A DNA stretch of 64,000 bases from Phycisphaerales bacterium UBA7800 (lineage in GTDB: Bacteria; Planctomycetota; Phycisphaerae; Phycisphaerales; Phycisphaeraceae). Position 1 is the stretch's first letter, and the number at the start of each line of letters is the position of its first letter. Below the pieces are notes generated by a model. That model did not search any database and was not told the DNA's origin. It worked only from the letters and a program-made list of their open reading frames with translations. Both the position numbers and the translations under genes were made by a program. Positions 53,331 through 63,100 of the stretch are shown here, one piece after another. The stretch is from the NCBI GenBank assembly GCA_002480565.1, contig DLCK01000032.1, forward strand, positions 86,064 through 150,063, read 5' to 3'.

Positions 53331-54459
53331 TGCAGCAGTAACTGCGCAATTCGAAAAACAATTGCAGGCAAAAGCACGTGCTTTAAGCCACAAGCGTCAT
53401 CACCAATATTACCGTTGGCTCACACGCGGCTCCTCACTTGCGGCATGCATTGCGCTGGTATTGATATTGTTCATATCAAAGAGCAATGACAGCTTCGCGG
53501 CAATGCAGCAGGTGATTCGACAAACCGATTACATGCGTGTGACCATCGACATGGATTTATATGTTCCATTGATTGACCAGAACATGCGTTTGAGTACCAC
53601 GCGTTCCTGGATCAATCGTCAATCAGGACTTTGCTCGGATATTGACATCATGGGTAAACCCGCGTTGCGGCTTTGGCATCCATGGGACGGCGACACGATC
53701 TTGATCAATCACATTCACCAAGTGGCCACACCGATTCGAGTGCCTCCAGATATTGATCCCAGCGAGTTGCTGCAATTTAATCCCGCGCAGTTCATTCAAC
53801 GTATCAGCCAGATCACAGGCAAGCCGCAACTGGTGGATTCTGACGATCCACAATCACTGTGTTATCGAATGGATGGCTCACAAATTCGTTTGCCCAGCAG
53901 CACCGACGTGATGATATGGGTGGATCGCAACAGCAAACGCCCCTTGTCCATCATCTGTGACTTACCCTTACAGGATGGAACACGTCTAAAATGGACCGCA
54001 ACTGATTTTGCGTGGCAGCCCGATCCAACAACCAGCGTACAAAACGTAATCCCCGAACAATACAAACTGGCACAATCCGTTACCATCCCATCCCCAAGCC
54101 TGGATGCCGTGGCAACAAGCCTTGAAGTCTGTGCTCAACTTCTCCACGGTCAGTTCCCCAACAAGCAAACACTGCCCTGGCAAACCGCAAGCACCATCGT
54201 CATGCAAATCGTTCAGCAGCCCGAGCAACTCAAAAAAGCCAACCTCAATCGCACTGAAATCAAGGGTCTGGCCAATGCAATCGCAGGGAGTATTTACCTC
54301 ATGCGTGCTCAACAAAGTGGTGCCCACATCACCTACCACGGCAAACGCGTCCAATTCGGCTACGACGATATCCTTCTGCAAATCACCTATCCCAATGGCC
54401 GCATTGAATCACTCAATGGCAAGCTTCAAAAACAGGTCACGCAACATGAAAGCAATTAA
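53278..54459 (+). CDS. Membrane-anchored anti-sigma-factor-like protein
   Basis: I choose the ATG at 53278 (MEPNYHKLLKNLPQDEP), giving 393 residues; an ATG four codons upstream is also possible. Residues 1-50 are cytoplasmic and charged, 52-67 are a transmembrane segment (SLAACIALVLILFIS), and the rest is an extracytoplasmic domain with a LolA/RseB-like beta fold (MRVTIDMDLYVPLID, LRLWHPWDGDTILINHI, DVMIWVDRNSKRPLSI). The N-terminal part has no CxxC/H zinc motif. Position and topology, overlapping the sigma gene, indicate an anti-sigma or signal sensor. The 3' end overlaps the prepilin gene by 14 bp. Confidence 0.8.
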   Translation: MEPNYHKLLKNLPQDEPDAAVTAQFEKQLQAKARALSHKRHHQYYRWLTRGSSLAACIALVLILFISKSNDSFAAMQQVIRQTDYMRVTIDMDLYVPLIDQNMRLSTTRSWINRQSGLCSDIDIMGKPALRLWHPWDGDTILINHIHQVATPIRVPPDIDPSELLQFNPAQFIQRISQITGKPQLVDSDDPQSLCYRMDGSQIRLPSSTDVMIWVDRNSKRPLSIICDLPLQDGTRLKWTATDFAWQPDPTTSVQNVIPEQYKLAQSVTIPSPSLDAVATSLEVCAQLLHGQFPNKQTLPWQTASTIVMQIVQQPEQLKKANLNRTEIKGLANAIAGSIYLMRAQQSGAHITYHGKRVQFGYDDILLQITYPNGRIESLNGKLQKQVTQHESN

Positions 54460-55006
54460 ACAACCTGCTGGATTCACACTCATTGAATTACTCGTGGTCA
54501 TCAGCATCATCACTTTGCTCATGGGCATCGCACTCCCAGCGTTGAAGATGGCATGCAAATCCGCAAGAACCACGCAGTGTGCATCCAACCTTAAGAACAT
54601 CGGCACCATCTGGGCAATCTACTGTGATCAAAATCCAAACACAATGCCCAAAGCCGTGAGTCTACCTTCGCCAATTCATGCAACACCACCGGACGAAATC
54701 AGCATCATCGATGCATTGCGACCTTACATGAACAGCCAGACGACTGCGATTTACGAATGTCCCGATGATGAATTGGGATACTACGTCAATCGACATAGCA
54801 GTTATGAATATCTACCGGGCCTGGCCATTACATTTGATCCAGACAACATCCCCAAACTCGTTGCGCTCTCACGTCGCAGTCCACAGTCCTTGCCAGTATT
54901 AACCGATGCCGCCAAATTCCATCCCGCACCGAATAATGTCGATCCCAGACAAACCGTCTACCACGACACGCATGTCGATTGGCTCTTTGCAAGCGTGACC
55001 CCCTGA
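54446..55006 (+). CDS. Prepilin-type N-terminal domain protein (pseudopilin-like)
   Basis: I use the ATG at 54446, which begins MKAIKQPAGFTLIELLVVIS; earlier in-frame codons lie inside the anti-sigma gene. The protein has 186 residues with cleavage after Gly9, then the hydrophobic helix and IALPALKMACKSARTTQC. The C-terminal part contains FYHDTHVDWLF-like sequence (VYHDTHVDWLFASVTP) in place of the DG ending. It is shorter than the other prepilins here. It overlaps the anti-sigma gene by 14 bp, so the sigma, anti-sigma and prepilin are translated together. This is an unusual direct tie between an ECF sigma operon and a pilin-like protein. Confidence 0.87.
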   Translation: MKAIKQPAGFTLIELLVVISIITLLMGIALPALKMACKSARTTQCASNLKNIGTIWAIYCDQNPNTMPKAVSLPSPIHATPPDEISIIDALRPYMNSQTTAIYECPDDELGYYVNRHSSYEYLPGLAITFDPDNIPKLVALSRRSPQSLPVLTDAAKFHPAPNNVDPRQTVYHDTHVDWLFASVTP

Positions 55007-55019
55007 TCCAGAGATCACC

Positions 55020-55652
55020 ATGTTCCAATCCATCAGAAACAATTGTCTCAAGAACAAGCAACAAAAAATTGCAGTAACGTTGACGGCATTAGCGGTTTTA
55101 TCCATCGGCGCGTCATTGCTGTATCGAGCTCTCAGGCCGATTCACGTGCCGGATATGGCAAATGCTTCCACCAACAAGGTCGTTGATTTTTTGCGTGAAG
55201 ACTATGCCAACATCTCTGTTGCAAAACAAAATCAGTTTATGCGTGATCTGGCCAAATGGTATTTGTCAATCAACCACCAGGACAAACAAAGCTTTGAGCA
55301 AAGCTGGGATCACTCGGACATGCCAAAGGATTTGAAAAAACGAATCACGGCACAGGTACGCGTCTCTGCTATCAATCAACTGTCTGAGAATTATTCGAAT
55401 ATCCCCGAGTCAGAAAAGACACAGTTCCTTGCCCAAGTCAGCTTCATGATCAAAATGCTGCCCTCAGGTAAAAAACTCGAGCGTGTCCTCACTGACAAAA
55501 AACAATGGGATCGTGTCTTTGATGATCCAGAAAAATACTGGCAAACCAAGGATAAATACGCCCAGCAACTCGCCCATAATGCGTCTGCCGAACAACGTGC
55601 CAACCTCGCAAAACTCTGCAAAGACCTGGCTGAATACAACAAGATGCGGTGA
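55020..55652 (+). CDS. Single-pass membrane protein of unknown function
   Basis: The 210-residue protein has one transmembrane segment at about 17-38 (IAVTLTALAVLSIGASLLY) with a basic N-terminus inside. The rest, about 40-210, is a charged, helical region with no recognised domain (SINHQDKQSFEQSWDHSDMP, LSENYSNIPESEKTQFLAQV, NASAEQRANLAKLCKDLAEY). It lies 13 bp after the prepilin gene and appears to be the fourth gene of the ECF sigma operon. It may help assemble or anchor the prepilin product, but that is only suggested by context. The dispersed repeat copy begins 45 bp after its stop. Confidence 0.7.
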   Translation: MFQSIRNNCLKNKQQKIAVTLTALAVLSIGASLLYRALRPIHVPDMANASTNKVVDFLREDYANISVAKQNQFMRDLAKWYLSINHQDKQSFEQSWDHSDMPKDLKKRITAQVRVSAINQLSENYSNIPESEKTQFLAQVSFMIKMLPSGKKLERVLTDKKQWDRVFDDPEKYWQTKDKYAQQLAHNASAEQRANLAKLCKDLAEYNKMR

Positions 55653-55696
55653 GCCATGCATCCACATCGATATTTGATTAAAAAAGACTGGATAAA

Positions 55697-56024
55697 CGGT
55701 GCCGAATTCGGTGACATGGGGATGATATACGTAAAACACAGCGACAAAAGGTGTTGCAAATATTGTGCTGCAGTGCCAATACTGCCTGGTTTTCGCGCCC
55801 GGGGGCGGGGCCACGAGGTTAGGCCGTGTGGTTTTCAGCGGGTCGAAAGACCATGGATACCATCTATACCCAATCGCGACCATACGCCCCCCATAACCAG
55901 TCTCCCCCGCAATTCCCATATTCGTGTTCAACGCAACCGATTGGGTAGCGATGACAAACTGCCGGCGATCAAAATGACCATGCATCGTCTTGCTGCGTAA
56001 GAAACCGACCAAAATCCTCGCATC
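55697..56024. repeat. Dispersed repeat, copy B (about 328 bp)
   Basis: This matches copy A at 5284-5606 in the same orientation. It opens with GCCGAATTCGGTGACATGG, carries GTGTTCAACGCAACCGATT near 55925-55943, and ends with GTAAGAAACCGACCAAAAT. Between these blocks the two copies differ by many substitutions and small length changes. The plus-strand frame ends in both copies with VQRNR..., a shared SD and LP, then LAA and a stop; the minus-strand frame is also conserved in part (ILVGFLR, SVALNT-MG). I cannot tell whether either is translated. It fills most of the 422-bp gap before the lyase-like gene. Confidence 0.6.
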
Positions 56025-56074
56025 CACTCAACAAAGCGAACCAGTGCGAATGTTACCCAATGGACGAGGAGAAG

Positions 56075-57982
56075 CTAGCTGCATAAATCACAGCCGGGAT
56101 CATCGATTCCTGAGATTTCCAATAACTGTGCGCTTAACACTTTGCCTTGGATCGTGACATGGCGGAAAGCTGATTGCCATGGTGAGTAGCAGCTCGAAAG
56201 TTTTAGACCTTCACGGCAGTATGTTGTGGTACGCATGCTTGCATACCATTGGTCATCCAACTCGGCTGTGTTGAGCATTTGGCAAAAAGCATCAAAGGAT
56301 GCGAAATCCTGAGCGTCATGGGTTTCCATGACAAACCCACTGTTTGTCTCCACAAGTTGTTGATAGGTCATCGCAATGGGTGACCAGCTTTGCAGTGACG
56401 AAATGAGAATCGACAGATGGTCGCCGCGTGTCATGATTTCCAGTGCAGCATTGTGCGATTGACCATGATCGGTGAGTCGCATGGGGATGATCCCCACGTA
56501 AGCGGCTCCTTCATTGATGGCAATGGGCTGAGGGGTGGCGAAACAGGTGTTGAAGTTGGTAAGTCTGGTGTTGCCAACACGGATTTCTTGAGGCTCATGA
56601 AAACGAATAGGCCGGAAGATACCTGTCCGCAGACGTGTAACATGTCGCTTAATCGGCATGGGATTGTAGAACACCATGGCCGTTGCTTCGTGTTGGACGG
56701 TGCGGATTTCCCCCTGGTCCTCAAAGCATTTTGTCAGTGATGTGGGATAGACGTAGGGGCAGTTGTCATCGTGGAAAAACCGGGTGAAATAACGCGCATT
56801 AGCAGATGGATGGCGGCGATTTTCGCGTGTGATGTTGGCAATGCAACCATGTGCCTGCTTGTTGTCCAGCCATGCATATTGAGCGGTCCCAAGACTTGCA
56901 TGCTTGCCAAACCATGTGGTGATAAGGCTGCGACGAGGTCCCATGCGATGTGCATCCGGAGCGCCGGCAGGCCTGTTGGTTGCATCAGGCCATGTGATAT
57001 TCGTAACGCCACTTTCAATCGTGCCCCGGATGGTGACGTGATCCCGCGTGCCGAAAAGAGCGTTGATCAGTTCGGGTGTGAGATGGTAATTCGCAGCGCT
57101 GGCAAAGATGATACGTGCTTGAAAGCAAGGCAACATGGATTTTGCGAACGGCGGGATGATGGTACTTTGCGCCCCTTTTTTGTAGAGTTCCTCATGCAGA
57201 TCAAACTCAAACTCATCAGGGAACAAATAGGCCAGCAGCATCACCACGCTGGCGAGTAAGCCTTCGTAGTCTGCGTCATAACCACGGGAAAACGGGCCGG
57301 TGGGAAGTCCGACACGTTGATCAAAATGCAACGCCAGGTCCTGCCAGTAAAATCGTTCAAGTTTCAGCGCCAGATCGCGTGCCTGGGGATTGTGTGCATG
57401 ATGCGCAATACCCGCCAGTGGGGCCAGCGATACGAATGTGTACGATGGCGAGTTGTATTCACAGGGGAATCCGGCATGCGTGAAAAAATCACAAGCCTGT
57501 TGCAATTTATCCAACCCGCGATTGATCATCGATTCATCACCAAGCATTTGGCCACCAAGAATCAAAGCGTGCATTGCTTTATAGGGATGATTGTCATTGT
57601 AGCCTTGTATTTTCAGATCATCGGTGAGCATATAAGGCAACAGTATTCGAAGGTTGTTTTCGAGCAATGACCGTATGGGGATTTCAAGGCGATCGCGATG
57701 CCAGTGCAACAGATCAACGATCGCGCTGGGCGTGAAATGGCAAGGCTCATCAGAGAAGTGGGTCTGAATGATCCGGTTGGCCTTGTCGATGCTGTTTGCG
57801 TCGCCATCCAGGTAGGCCAGACAATGACAAAGTTTCACGCGGTAGCTCTTGCTGTTGATTGTGCCATCCCAGATGTATTGCCCCTGTGCATCCCAGCAGC
57901 GATCCAACCACGTGCGATGGGCAGCCCACAGTTTCTTGCGCAATTCACATTGACGGGCATTATCAAGAATGGAACTGGTCAC
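56075..57982 (-). CDS. Predicted (alpha/alpha)-toroid polysaccharide lyase/hydrolase-like protein
   Basis: The 635-residue protein starts at a GTG with AAGGAG six bases upstream, and has no signal peptide. The first about 330 residues are helical and toroid-like (IQGYNDNHPYKAMHALILGG, GFPCEYNSPSYTFVSLAPLA, HFDQRVGLPTGPFSRGYDAD). The second half is beta-rich (ITTWFGKHASLGTAQYAWLD, HDDNCPYVYPTSL). This two-part layout is that of heparinase/alginate-lyase-like enzymes, with Asn, His and Tyr in the NDNHPY and EYNSPSY stretches as candidate active-site residues, but I cannot name the family. It is divergent from a GntR/LacI regulator with a strong operator-like palindrome between them. Confidence 0.6.
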   Translation of the reverse strand: MTSSILDNARQCELRKKLWAAHRTWLDRCWDAQGQYIWDGTINSKSYRVKLCHCLAYLDGDANSIDKANRIIQTHFSDEPCHFTPSAIVDLLHWHRDRLEIPIRSLLENNLRILLPYMLTDDLKIQGYNDNHPYKAMHALILGGQMLGDESMINRGLDKLQQACDFFTHAGFPCEYNSPSYTFVSLAPLAGIAHHAHNPQARDLALKLERFYWQDLALHFDQRVGLPTGPFSRGYDADYEGLLASVVMLLAYLFPDEFEFDLHEELYKKGAQSTIIPPFAKSMLPCFQARIIFASAANYHLTPELINALFGTRDHVTIRGTIESGVTNITWPDATNRPAGAPDAHRMGPRRSLITTWFGKHASLGTAQYAWLDNKQAHGCIANITRENRRHPSANARYFTRFFHDDNCPYVYPTSLTKCFEDQGEIRTVQHEATAMVFYNPMPIKRHVTRLRTGIFRPIRFHEPQEIRVGNTRLTNFNTCFATPQPIAINEGAAYVGIIPMRLTDHGQSHNAALEIMTRGDHLSILISSLQSWSPIAMTYQQLVETNSGFVMETHDAQDFASFDAFCQMLNTAELDDQWYASMRTTTYCREGLKLSSCYSPWQSAFRHVTIQGKVLSAQLLEISGIDDPGCDLCS

Positions 57983-58158
57983 GACTGACTCCTTGCACAG
58001 GTAGGTGTATTGACGATTGGGCTTGGATAATCAACGGGGCCTGATCCTGCTCAAAGTGAAGGTACGGTGTCACGTCGAGCGAGTTGATCAAAATTCCGGG
58101 ATTGGCCGTATCGCTTCTTTCGAATCGCACATAATATAAAGCAAATTTACTACTTTTA

Positions 58159-58193
58159 TTGACCTTAAACACTATACGGGGTATAATTATACC
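58159..58193 (+). promoter_or_regulatory. Promoter with overlapping 14-bp palindrome before the GntR/LacI gene
   Basis: TTGACC (58159-58164) and TATAAT (58182-58187) are separated by exactly 17 bp. GGTATAATTATACC (58180-58193) is a perfect palindrome that covers the -10 box. The promoter reads towards the regulator gene starting at 58286. Binding there would block the promoter, which is what an autorepressor would do; it may also act on the divergent lyase-like gene. The rest of the 303-bp gap, 57983-58285, is AT-rich with no other feature seen. Confidence 0.6.
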
Positions 58194-58285
58194 AACTGCT
58201 GTCAACAAGCCAACTAAAAAAATACATAAATTTATATAAATAATGAACTTAAAAATTATTTTAACAACATTGAATTGGAATATTG

Positions 58286-59368
58286 ATGAAGCCTGTGGCA
58301 TCTATACCTGATATGAGCCGCGAGAACCTGGATCGATTCATCCCCAAATACATCTGGCTTAAACACCAGTTGATCGGGCAGATGAGAGAGCTCGAAGCAG
58401 GACAAACCCTGCCTACGGTGGTCCAGATTCGCAAACGCTACAGTGTCTCACAAGCAACAGTTGACCGAGCGGTGGGCGAGTTGCGTGTGGAAGGGTTGGT
58501 CGAAAGCCGGCGTGGCAGTGGCATCCACATCACGCCTTTGGCCAAGGTCAAGCGGATCGGGTTTGTACTGGATCCCGCAGCCTTTTCATCCCAGGCACCA
58601 CCGTTTGGCCGTGAGTTAATTACGCGGTTTCAGAGTGTGGCACGCGAGCGTGATATTCAGTTCACTTACTACATCAATGATTACTCACACGATGTCGATG
58701 AACATGGCCCGACACAATTGCAGAAGGACGCAGAATCAGGTCTGATTGACGGCTTGCTGTTATACGGCATTACGCCGCCTTATCTGCCTGCGATTTTCAA
58801 GTTGGGCTTACCGGTATTGCGAATGACACAAGGTGAGACGCATAATACCTTCAGTTTCAACTACACCCAATTGATACAGATGGCGGTCAAGCATCTGGCC
58901 CAACAAGGCGTCAGGGACATTGCAATCTTTGCCAATGATTTGTGCGATGTTGGTCAAAATCTGATGCTTACTTTTGATGATGCATTGGCTGAATATGATT
59001 GTCGCAGTCTCCCGCAATGGCGCATGTCTTTTCCTCGATCTCATTCGCTTGAGTTACGTGGTTATCGCGATTTTGTTGAACGTTGGCCACAATGGGAGAT
59101 CAAGCCCCAGGCTGTGATCAGTACAGACGACAATATGACGCAAGGTATTTACGAAGCGATAAAGAAGCTTGAACTTCGTGTGCCTGAAGATATTTTGTTT
59201 GTCTCACATGCCAACCGTGGTCTGACTCAATTCGAAAATCCATCGATTACACGTATCGAGTTCGATGTGAAGGAAGTCACACAGCGCATGATCCATCGAC
59301 TCGAAGAACAGATCCTTAATCCGTCCGTTGAACCGGGCCATTTCCAAATTTCACCGCGATTGGCCTGA
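58286..59368 (+). CDS. GntR-type transcriptional regulator with LacI-type sensor domain
   Basis: The protein has 360 residues from the ATG at 58286. The GntR winged helix is at about 20-85 (KYIWLKHQLIGQMRELEAGQ, YSVSQATVDRAVGELRVEG, wing ESRRGSGIHI). The LacI-type sensor spans about 90-360 (RIGFVLDPAAFSSQ, AVKHLAQQGVRDIAIFAND, EDILFVSHANRGLTQFENPS). It is the third hybrid of this type in the window. It is divergent from the toroid lyase-like gene and is followed after 25 bp by a prepilin gene and then by the 1103-residue secreted protein gene. The promoter and palindrome upstream suggest autoregulation. Confidence 0.9.
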   Translation: MKPVASIPDMSRENLDRFIPKYIWLKHQLIGQMRELEAGQTLPTVVQIRKRYSVSQATVDRAVGELRVEGLVESRRGSGIHITPLAKVKRIGFVLDPAAFSSQAPPFGRELITRFQSVARERDIQFTYYINDYSHDVDEHGPTQLQKDAESGLIDGLLLYGITPPYLPAIFKLGLPVLRMTQGETHNTFSFNYTQLIQMAVKHLAQQGVRDIAIFANDLCDVGQNLMLTFDDALAEYDCRSLPQWRMSFPRSHSLELRGYRDFVERWPQWEIKPQAVISTDDNMTQGIYEAIKKLELRVPEDILFVSHANRGLTQFENPSITRIEFDVKEVTQRMIHRLEEQILNPSVEPGHFQISPRLA

Positions 59369-59393
59369 AATTTTGAATCTCCAGGAATCTCTT

Positions 59394-60134
59394 ATGAAAC
59401 GCACTTATCCTATGTCCGTAACGAGCCGCACCGGTTTTACCTTGATCGAACTATTGGTGGTGATCTCGATCATTGCCTTGCTGATCTCGATTCTTTTGCC
59501 GTCACTTACCGCAGCAAGAGCGCGGGCGCGTCAGGTCAAATGTGCAGCCAATCTCAAGCAGTTCGGCGTGTACTTTGCACAGTACGCTACGGAAAACAAT
59601 GACCGCACACCGCTGAGTACCAATCAGTACAACACCGCTCCAACGTGGTTCACCGTGATGGCACCATTAATGGGACCTGCGTCATATGACTATTCCAACG
59701 ACCAGTCGTTCTCCATCTGGCAGTGCCCGGAAAACCACAGACAAACCCAGCGCATCGGCACCGGTGGTGGCGAAGAACAGGGTAGCTACATGATCAACGG
59801 CTGGGGATACACCGGCAGTAGCGATACGTATACAGGACGCTTCACCGATACGCGTTTCGGCGATATCTACTGGCCATCGACATTGCATGCGATGCTTGAT
59901 GGGGCCTTGCACCGGACGGATATTTATCCCAACGACGGTCAGGGGAGCGTGCCGTATGTCACCACGGGGGTTCGCAATGTCCGCTATGCCCACATGGGCC
60001 AGCTTCAAATGCTCTATGCCGACGCGCATGTTGCGACACTCAAAGGCCCATTGGCCGGTCGTGACGGGGGCAGCGGAGAGTACGGTCATGCCACCGGTTG
60101 GAACAACGGCAAGGCATGGTGGAGTCGCCCGTAA
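59394..60134 (+). CDS. Prepilin-type N-terminal domain protein (pseudopilin-like)
   Basis: I use the ATG at 59394 with AGGA upstream (MKRTYPMSVTSRTGFTLIEL), giving 246 residues; an earlier in-frame codon lies inside the regulator gene. Cleavage is expected after Gly14, then the hydrophobic helix and LPSLTAARARARQVKCAANL. MLYADAHVATLKG near the C-terminus is the pseudopilin H-x9-DG-type segment. It is sandwiched between a GntR/LacI regulator and a secreted glycan-locus protein. The gap to the next gene is about 65 bp. Confidence 0.88.
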   Translation: MKRTYPMSVTSRTGFTLIELLVVISIIALLISILLPSLTAARARARQVKCAANLKQFGVYFAQYATENNDRTPLSTNQYNTAPTWFTVMAPLMGPASYDYSNDQSFSIWQCPENHRQTQRIGTGGGEEQGSYMINGWGYTGSSDTYTGRFTDTRFGDIYWPSTLHAMLDGALHRTDIYPNDGQGSVPYVTTGVRNVRYAHMGQLQMLYADAHVATLKGPLAGRDGGSGEYGHATGWNNGKAWWSRP

Positions 60135-60199
60135 TCCGCATTGACTTTTAATTTTCAATATCGCTAAATAAAACTGATTAACTTTTGGGAGTTTGTCCA

Positions 60200-63100
60200 T
60201 TGAATTTCAAACACTGTTATCCGTCTATTCTCACGATGCTCTTACTGGCCTGTGTCGGGCTGGGGTTCTTTGGTCGGTGTGCAAACGTGCATGCTCAAGC
60301 CGACAGTCAGCCGCGTGTCAACGTGTTGGTGCTGGCCGATGGCGATTTGCAAATCGATAAGACATTGGCCAAACAACTCAAGCAGGAGAACATTCACTTT
60401 GTGGCCGGCAAGTTGTCTGACCCGCTCAACGAGCAGATGCTCAAATCCTTTCACATGGTTCTGATTGCCGATTACACCGGCCCGAGTATGAGCTATCTGC
60501 TCAAGAAGTATGTCCAGAACTATTTCAACATTCAACAGAACCTAAAGCTCATCGATCGCTATGTCCGCGAAGGTGGGAGCCTTTTCTTTTCGCCGATCTA
60601 TGGCGATGTCCAAGGCGCTTTGGCTTACACCCAAATGCTAAAGCCCTATGGCGTGAGTGTGCTGCCGTATCAGATTCGGGACCACGAACATCTTTACGTA
60701 CGCGAACGTGGCAACGCACGGCCCGATGAATACGGCTGGACCACCAACATCTCCAAACATCCGGCGACCGAAGGTGTTAAACAGATCGTCTTTTCCCAGA
60801 CCATGTTCCGTTGGGATGACATGTATTCCAACCCGGTTATTCGCCTGCATGACAAGGCCTGGCAGCCTTTGGTCACGTCCATGCCCTCTGCAGTGGCGGC
60901 ACGCGGTTTTGACTATGCCCGTTGGGAAACCATCGAAGAACAGTCGCCGGTCATTGCCGCAGTGCGCGATGTCGAAAAGGGACGCCTCGGCGTGCTCTCG
61001 CCGTGTCACTACTACACCTTCACCAAGCCCTATGACGATCCCAAGCACGGCTGGATTCGTGAAAGTCACACCGGCAGGATCGACGGCTCCTTCATGGATA
61101 AAGGGATCGAGGGGCATCCCAGTGACGGACGCAAACTGTTGATCAACATGTTCCGTTGGTTGGCCGACACCGCGCGAAAACAAAACATCGGCCAGTACGA
61201 TGCCCAGCAATATGCCGCGTTGCCCAAGCCTGAAAATGCACCGACACCCGATTTTCTGTTGCATTGGGACACCCAAAAAAATCCCAACTGGCACAAAATG
61301 TTCGTCGGTGCACGCAGCCAATTCAGTGACGGCACCGGCACCATCGCACAGTACGCCAAGGCCGCCAAGGACGCAGGCATCGGCATGCTCTACATGACCG
61401 AAACATTCGAACACTTCGACCCCAAGCAGTGGGACACCTATCGCCAAGCCTGCGCCGACGCCAGTGATGACACCGTCAAAGTCATGGCCGGACTGGACAT
61501 TCCCGATCCCTATGGCAATCGTTACCTGCTTCTGAACTCACCCATCTTCCCCCAACCGTTCATGCTCACCGCCGACGGCAAGGCAATGCTCAAAACCCAT
61601 TACCTGGCATTGACGTTCCCCAACGGCATCGTCATCGCGCACCGCCCGTCCACCAGCCCGCTACCCGAAGAGTTACTCAAACACTTCCAGGGGATCAGCG
61701 TCTTTACCTATCGCGATGGGCAAATGGTCGACAACAGTCTCTCGGCCTACGAATGGCAGTTGTACCGCTATTCCAACCCGATGCCCTATGTCGTCCATGA
61801 AACCTATTCCCCCCAAGCACTCAAAGACGAATCCAAAGCCGGACACCAGCTTTATGCGGCAGCCCCGACACTAAACGATTTACACTGGTATTTCAGCCCA
61901 CGCGGCAACGCTCACTTCTGGGAGTCCCCTGTCCCCATGCAGTTGTCCTCCGGGCCGATGGTCAAGAGCTTCGGCAAAAAGCCGTTCCTGGAAATCGAGT
62001 CCGATGCCCCCATCATCGATGTGAGCATGAACGAAAATTTCAATCTCTATCGCCGATGGAAACCCAACAGCAAAACCTTCAAAGTCGATCACGTGAAACT
62101 ACCCGAAGTGCACGTCAACTGGACCTATGTCAACGCCACCGATGCCAAAGGTAATAACGTCATCACCGCCGGCAAACACTTCGGCAAGCAAGCACACCAC
62201 ACCTGGCGCTGCGGTGACCGACAGAACTGGTGGAGCTTCCCCAATCTGTACACCGGCACCACCATCACGCAATTCCAGCTTGAACTGCCCACCTATTGGA
62301 CGAAGGAAGGCTCGGGCGGATACAACGGTTTTCCCAATGTCGATGGCCCGATGCGCGGCGAAAACATGGTGAGTATTCTCGACTTCGCCTACGCAAGCCC
62401 ACAGGTCTACATTCAGGACTCCTATCTGGATCAACGCTATTACAACAGCATCTACAAGGAAACCGTCTTCGATGCCAAGCCTTCGCAGATGACCAACCGC
62501 AGTCGCGTCTTTGAAGCCAAGGTGCGTTATCAGCAATTCCCACCGAACAATTGCAGGGGCAATCTGGCTTCCGCCTTCCCGATGCAAAAGCAGGTCACCA
62601 TCAAACTCCGTCGCCCCGTCCAAGTGATCGGTGATGTTTTCCCTGCCATCACCAATCTGGACATTCATCACGCTCGCGTCAAAGGTGACATGAACTACGC
62701 CTACGCCGACCCGAAGACCGGCAAAGAAGTCACCGGCAAACTCACCAAGGGTTATGTCGATCTGCCCAAGGGTGGAAGCATCGGCGGGTTGATCGTGCTC
62801 AGTGACGGACTGCGTGTCGATCACAAAGGCAAAGTCGGCTTCGCAGCACCCGATTACACCAACGGTTCACTGCCCATCGGTCACACATGGGAGGCCAACT
62901 TCGTCACCGTCCCGCCCAGCATGGTCCAGCAGTGGCGTAAACTCCTGGGTTTTACAGGTGAAAAACCCTACGAAGTCTCCATCAGTCAAGGCACGCTCGA
63001 TCAAAGCAACATGGTGCATCAGGCCGTCGCACAGAACTTCGGCATCAGCGGGCAAATCGTCAAGACGCTGCCCGAAAGTGAAATTGATGGCATCATCATC

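Noticed and set aside
55464..56027. Minus-strand 187-codon frame over repeat copy B
   Set aside because: It runs into the antisense of the membrane protein gene at 55020-55652, so most of it cannot be real coding sequence.
60638..61447. 269-codon minus-strand frame opposite the 60200 gene
   Set aside because: Long shadow frame in GC-richer DNA; no domain, no ribosome binding site.
62099..62824. 241-codon minus-strand frame
   Set aside because: Antisense shadow of the 60200 gene; composition rich in Gly, Val and Asp typical of reverse reading.
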